NCBI GenBank assembly: GCA_001304425.1
Contig: LJTS01000126.1
Coordinates: 1-7,818, forward strand
DNA length: 7,818 nucleotides
DNA from: Betaproteobacteria bacterium SG8_40
GTDB lineage: Bacteria > Pseudomonadota > Gammaproteobacteria > Burkholderiales > Eutrophovitaceae
Direction of reading: 5' to 3'
Part shown: in pieces, positions 5,900 through 7,818 of the stretch
Layout of the letters: each line of letters begins with the position of its first letter
How positions within the stretch are numbered: the first letter of the stretch is position 1
Program-made: the position numbers and the translations under genes
Notes under the pieces: generated by a model
What the model saw: only the letters and a program-made list of their open reading frames with translations
Told to the model about the DNA's origin: nothing
The model's database searches: none

Positions 5900-7432
5900 T
5901 CAGCGTTCGCGTCTGCTGAAATCAGCCAATCGAAAACCTGCCACCCACAGCGCGCCGAGATAACTTGCCGCGCCCGCCAGCACAACGATGACAAGGCGTT
6001 GAATTCGCTCCCAGGCGCCGGCATCCAGCCAGCCATCGCCATCCGCCATCCAGAACAACACACCAGCCATGACGGCCAGCGCCGCTGCCACCTTGAGCAG
6101 GAACGGCGTCCAGCCGGCAAGCGGCGTATAGATGCCGCTCTGACGCAGCTTCCAGTACAGCAAGCCGGCATTGACCCACGCCGCCAGCGAAATTGCCAGC
6201 GCCAGGCCGGCATGCTGCAGGTGCCAAACAAGGGCCAAATTCATCATCTGGGTCGCGAACAGCGTGATGACAGCGATTTTCACCGGTGTCCTGGTGTTCT
6301 GGCGCGCGTAGAACGCCGGAGCAAGTATCTTGACGAGCACAAGCGCCACGAGGCCGACACTGTAGGCGATGAGCGCCTGGCGCGTCATGAGGACATCGTG
6401 TGCAGCAAATTCTCCGTGCTTGAACAATGTTGCGACGATCGGCACGGCAATGATCGCCAGCGCCACGGCACAAGGTGCCGCCAGCACCACTGTCAGCCTC
6501 AATCCCCAGTCGAGCAGGTGGCTGTACTCCTCGCGCGAACCTTCGGCGAAACGCCGCGACAGGTTCGGCAGCAGTATCGTGCTCAGGGCGACGCCCAGCA
6601 AGCCGACCGGCAGTTCCATGAGCCGGTCCGCGTAATAGAGCCAGGTCACGCTTCCGGTCACCAGGAATGAGGCGAAGATGGTGTTAATCAGCAGCGAGAT
6701 CTGCGCAACCGAGACGCCCAGGATCGCAGGCCCCATCAGCCGCAGTATGCGCCGCACTCCCTCGTCGCGGGGCGCCCAGGAAAAACCCGGCATCATGCGA
6801 ATTCTGATCAGGAACGGCAGCTGGAATGCGAGTTGCAGCACGCCGCCGAAAAATACCGCCCAGGCAAGCGCCATTACCGGTGGATCGAAGTACGGCGCCA
6901 GCCATACGGCGAAACCGATGAACGACAGGTTCAGCAAGGTCGGCGTAAAGGCCGGGATGGAGAACCGGCTCCAGGTGTTGAGTATCCCCCCGGCAAGCGA
7001 GGCGAGCGAGATAAACAGGATGTACGGGAAGGTCAGCCGCAACATCTCGACGGTAAGTTCGAATTTGTCCGCATCCGAGGAAAACCCCGGCGCACTGACA
7101 TAAATGATTGCGGGCGCGGCCAACACGCCAAGTGCTGACACGGCGAGGAGTATGGCGGCCAGCAGGGTCGATACCCGGTCGACGAGCAATTTCGTATCGT
7201 CGTCGCCGCGCGCAATCCGGTATTCGCCAAGCACCGGAACAAACGCCTGGGAAAAAGCGCCCTCGGCGAACAGCCGTCGCAACAGGTTGGGAATGCGGAA
7301 AGCGACAAAGAATGCGTCGGTCGCCAGACCGACCCCGAAAACACGGGCAATGACGACGTCGCGCACCAGACCGAGTACGCGCGAGACCAGAGTCATGCTG
7401 CTGACCGTGGCCAGCGCTTTGAGCAAATTCAT
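5900..7432 (-). CDS. murJ: lipid II flippase MurJ (MviN family, MOP superfamily)
   Basis: MurJ moves undecaprenyl-linked lipid II from the cytoplasmic to the periplasmic face of the inner membrane for peptidoglycan synthesis. The product has 510 residues (E. coli 511) and begins MNLLKALATVSSMTLVSRVL. The charged cavity residues needed for function in E. coli stand at identical numbers: R18, R24, D39 (ATDAFF), R52 (LRRLFAEGAF), D269, R270 and E273 (YYADRLMELP). Other family blocks are NTWSRFSIPAFTPTLLN (152-168), GPAILGVSVAQISLLINT (234-251) and GLGVA-like GLLGVALSTILLP (277-289). The hydrophobicity pattern fits about 14 transmembrane helices. The ATG start at 7430-7432 is the family start; GTGATC 5 nt upstream is complementary to the 16S 3' end but is not a classic GGAGG. 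It is divergent from rpsT, the usual proteobacterial arrangement, and convergent with cysB. Confidence 0.97.
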   Translation of the reverse strand: MNLLKALATVSSMTLVSRVLGLVRDVVIARVFGVGLATDAFFVAFRIPNLLRRLFAEGAFSQAFVPVLGEYRIARGDDDTKLLVDRVSTLLAAILLAVSALGVLAAPAIIYVSAPGFSSDADKFELTVEMLRLTFPYILFISLASLAGGILNTWSRFSIPAFTPTLLNLSFIGFAVWLAPYFDPPVMALAWAVFFGGVLQLAFQLPFLIRIRMMPGFSWAPRDEGVRRILRLMGPAILGVSVAQISLLINTIFASFLVTGSVTWLYYADRLMELPVGLLGVALSTILLPNLSRRFAEGSREEYSHLLDWGLRLTVVLAAPCAVALAIIAVPIVATLFKHGEFAAHDVLMTRQALIAYSVGLVALVLVKILAPAFYARQNTRTPVKIAVITLFATQMMNLALVWHLQHAGLALAISLAAWVNAGLLYWKLRQSGIYTPLAGWTPFLLKVAAALAVMAGVLFWMADGDGWLDAGAWERIQRLVIVVLAGAASYLGALWVAGFRLADFSRRER

Positions 7433-7447
7433 GGTGAGATCACTGTG

Positions 7448-7465
7448 AGCGGCGCCGCTATTCTA
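7448..7465 (-). promoter_or_regulatory. candidate murJ -10 box (TAGAAT) next to a 12-bp palindrome
   Basis: TAGAAT (7460-7465, minus strand) matches five of six -10 positions and lies 27 nt before the murJ ATG. The upstream TTGCGG is only 15 bp away, so the -35 is poor. Directly downstream, 7448-7459 is a perfect palindrome, AGCGGCGCCGCT, at the expected transcription start. It could be an operator, a small leader hairpin or chance. Confidence 0.3.
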
Positions 7466-7580
7466 GCCGATGCCCCCGCTCCGCAAGCTGAAGAGAGGCC
7501 ATAGCGGGACGGGAAATACGCCGCGAACCAAGGGCTTACGAAACCTCGTCGCGAGCAACAGCGGTTTCGCCACCGATGAC

Positions 7581-7609
7581 TTGCGAAATACGTTCTGGAA
7601 CAGTACCAT
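7581..7609 (+). promoter_or_regulatory. candidate sigma-70 promoter of rpsT with GC-rich discriminator
   Basis: TTGCGA (7581-7586) and TACCAT (7604-7609) each match the consensus at four of six positions, with the optimal 17-bp spacer. ACGCCCC follows the -10, a GC-rich discriminator of the kind found at stringently controlled (ppGpp-repressed) ribosomal promoters. Transcription would start near 7616, giving a leader of about 40 nt. Promoter identity is inferred from spacing and position; rpsT in E. coli has two promoters and I cannot place a second one here. Confidence 0.45.
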
Positions 7610-7626
7610 ACGCCCCTTTTTCGATC

Positions 7627-7640
7627 GCCGCGTTGGCGGC
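7627..7640 (+). promoter_or_regulatory. rpsT leader hairpin immediately before the ribosome binding site
   Basis: GCCGC (7627-7631) pairs perfectly with GCGGC (7636-7640) around a GTTG loop. The stem ends 3 nt before the AGGA ribosome binding site (7644-7647). S20 represses translation of its own mRNA in E. coli, so a leader structure at this place may be part of feedback control; that link is inference. Confidence 0.35.
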
Positions 7641-7654
7641 AACAGGAAAACCGA

Positions 7655-7818
7655 ATGGCAAACATCGCTTCCGCAAAGAAACGCGCAAAACAATCAGCCA
7701 AGCGCCGCGCCCACAACGTGGGGTTGCGCTCCGAGTTGCGCACGATGATCAAGAAAGTCCGCAAGTCGATTGAGGCAGGGGACAAAAAAGCCGCAATGGC
7801 AGAGTTTCAGAGTTCGCA
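7655..7818 (+). CDS. rpsT: 30S ribosomal protein S20 (bS20), N-terminal 54 codons, cut by window edge
   Basis: S20 is a small, basic, helical protein that binds 16S rRNA early in 30S assembly. The visible part opens MANIASAKKRAKQSAKRRAHN, which aligns with the family start MANIKSAKKRA. It continues with LRTMIKKVRKSIEAGDKKAA (28-47), the second conserved block. The family length is about 87 residues, so roughly the last 33 lie beyond the right edge. The ATG at 7655-7657 has AGGA 7 nt upstream. The start is ATG, whereas E. coli rpsT uses UUG, a codon tied there to its autoregulation. The gene is divergent from murJ, as in many proteobacteria. Confidence 0.96.
   Translation, partial: MANIASAKKRAKQSAKRRAHNVGLRSELRTMIKKVRKSIEAGDKKAAMAEFQSS

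Noticed and set aside
5999..6670. A 223-codon plus-strand open frame opposite murJ
   Set aside because: Antisense to an intact murJ with all functional residues in place; rich in Gln/Arg/His as expected for a shadow frame.
1..7818. A previously undescribed multi-gene system, mobile element, or defence island
   Set aside because: All seven long genes are conserved housekeeping or regulatory genes in near-standard order; there is no integrase, transposase, long repeat, tRNA or compositional break.

Overview
The window is an ordinary housekeeping block from a GC-rich proteobacterium, most likely a gammaproteobacterium or a betaproteobacterium close to that boundary. All seven recognisable genes have close proteobacterial relatives. 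The gene order follows the well-known rpsT–murJ and ribF–ileS–lspA–(fkpB)–ispH neighbourhood. I see no mobile element, tRNA, rRNA, CRISPR array, prophage or defence gene, and no new multi-gene system.

Layout from left to right. The minus strand carries an operon-like run, transcribed right to left: ribF (FAD synthesis, 3766-4740), ileS (isoleucyl-tRNA synthetase, 890-3658), lspA (lipoprotein signal peptidase, 394-897), a candidate 24-codon small ORF (309-383), and the first 104 codons of ispH (isoprenoid precursor synthesis, running off the left edge). ileS and lspA overlap by 8 nt, and the small ORF and ispH overlap by 4 nt. A 193-bp divergent intergenic region (4741-4933) separates ribF from cysB (plus strand, 4934-5860), the LysR-type sulfur regulator. 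cysB converges on murJ (minus strand, 5900-7432), the lipid II flippase, across a 39-bp GC-rich hairpin junction. A second divergent region (7433-7654) holds back-to-back promoter candidates for murJ and for rpsT (ribosomal protein S20, plus strand), which runs off the right edge after 54 codons.

Working together: the genes serve general growth functions (flavin cofactor, aminoacylation, lipoprotein maturation, isoprenoids, peptidoglycan precursor export, ribosome assembly). cysB is the functional outsider, placed in the opposite orientation between murJ and ribF. The points most worth a second look are small: (1) the lspA–ispH gap, where fkpB sits in enterobacteria, here holds a 24-codon ORF with a perfect AGGAGG ribosome binding site and an ATGA overlap with ispH; (2) the cysB leader can form two mutually exclusive hairpins, one of which buries the ribosome binding site; (3) the rpsT leader has a hairpin just before its ribosome binding site and a promoter candidate with a GC-rich discriminator. 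All of this was read by eye; no alignment, folding or database search was run.
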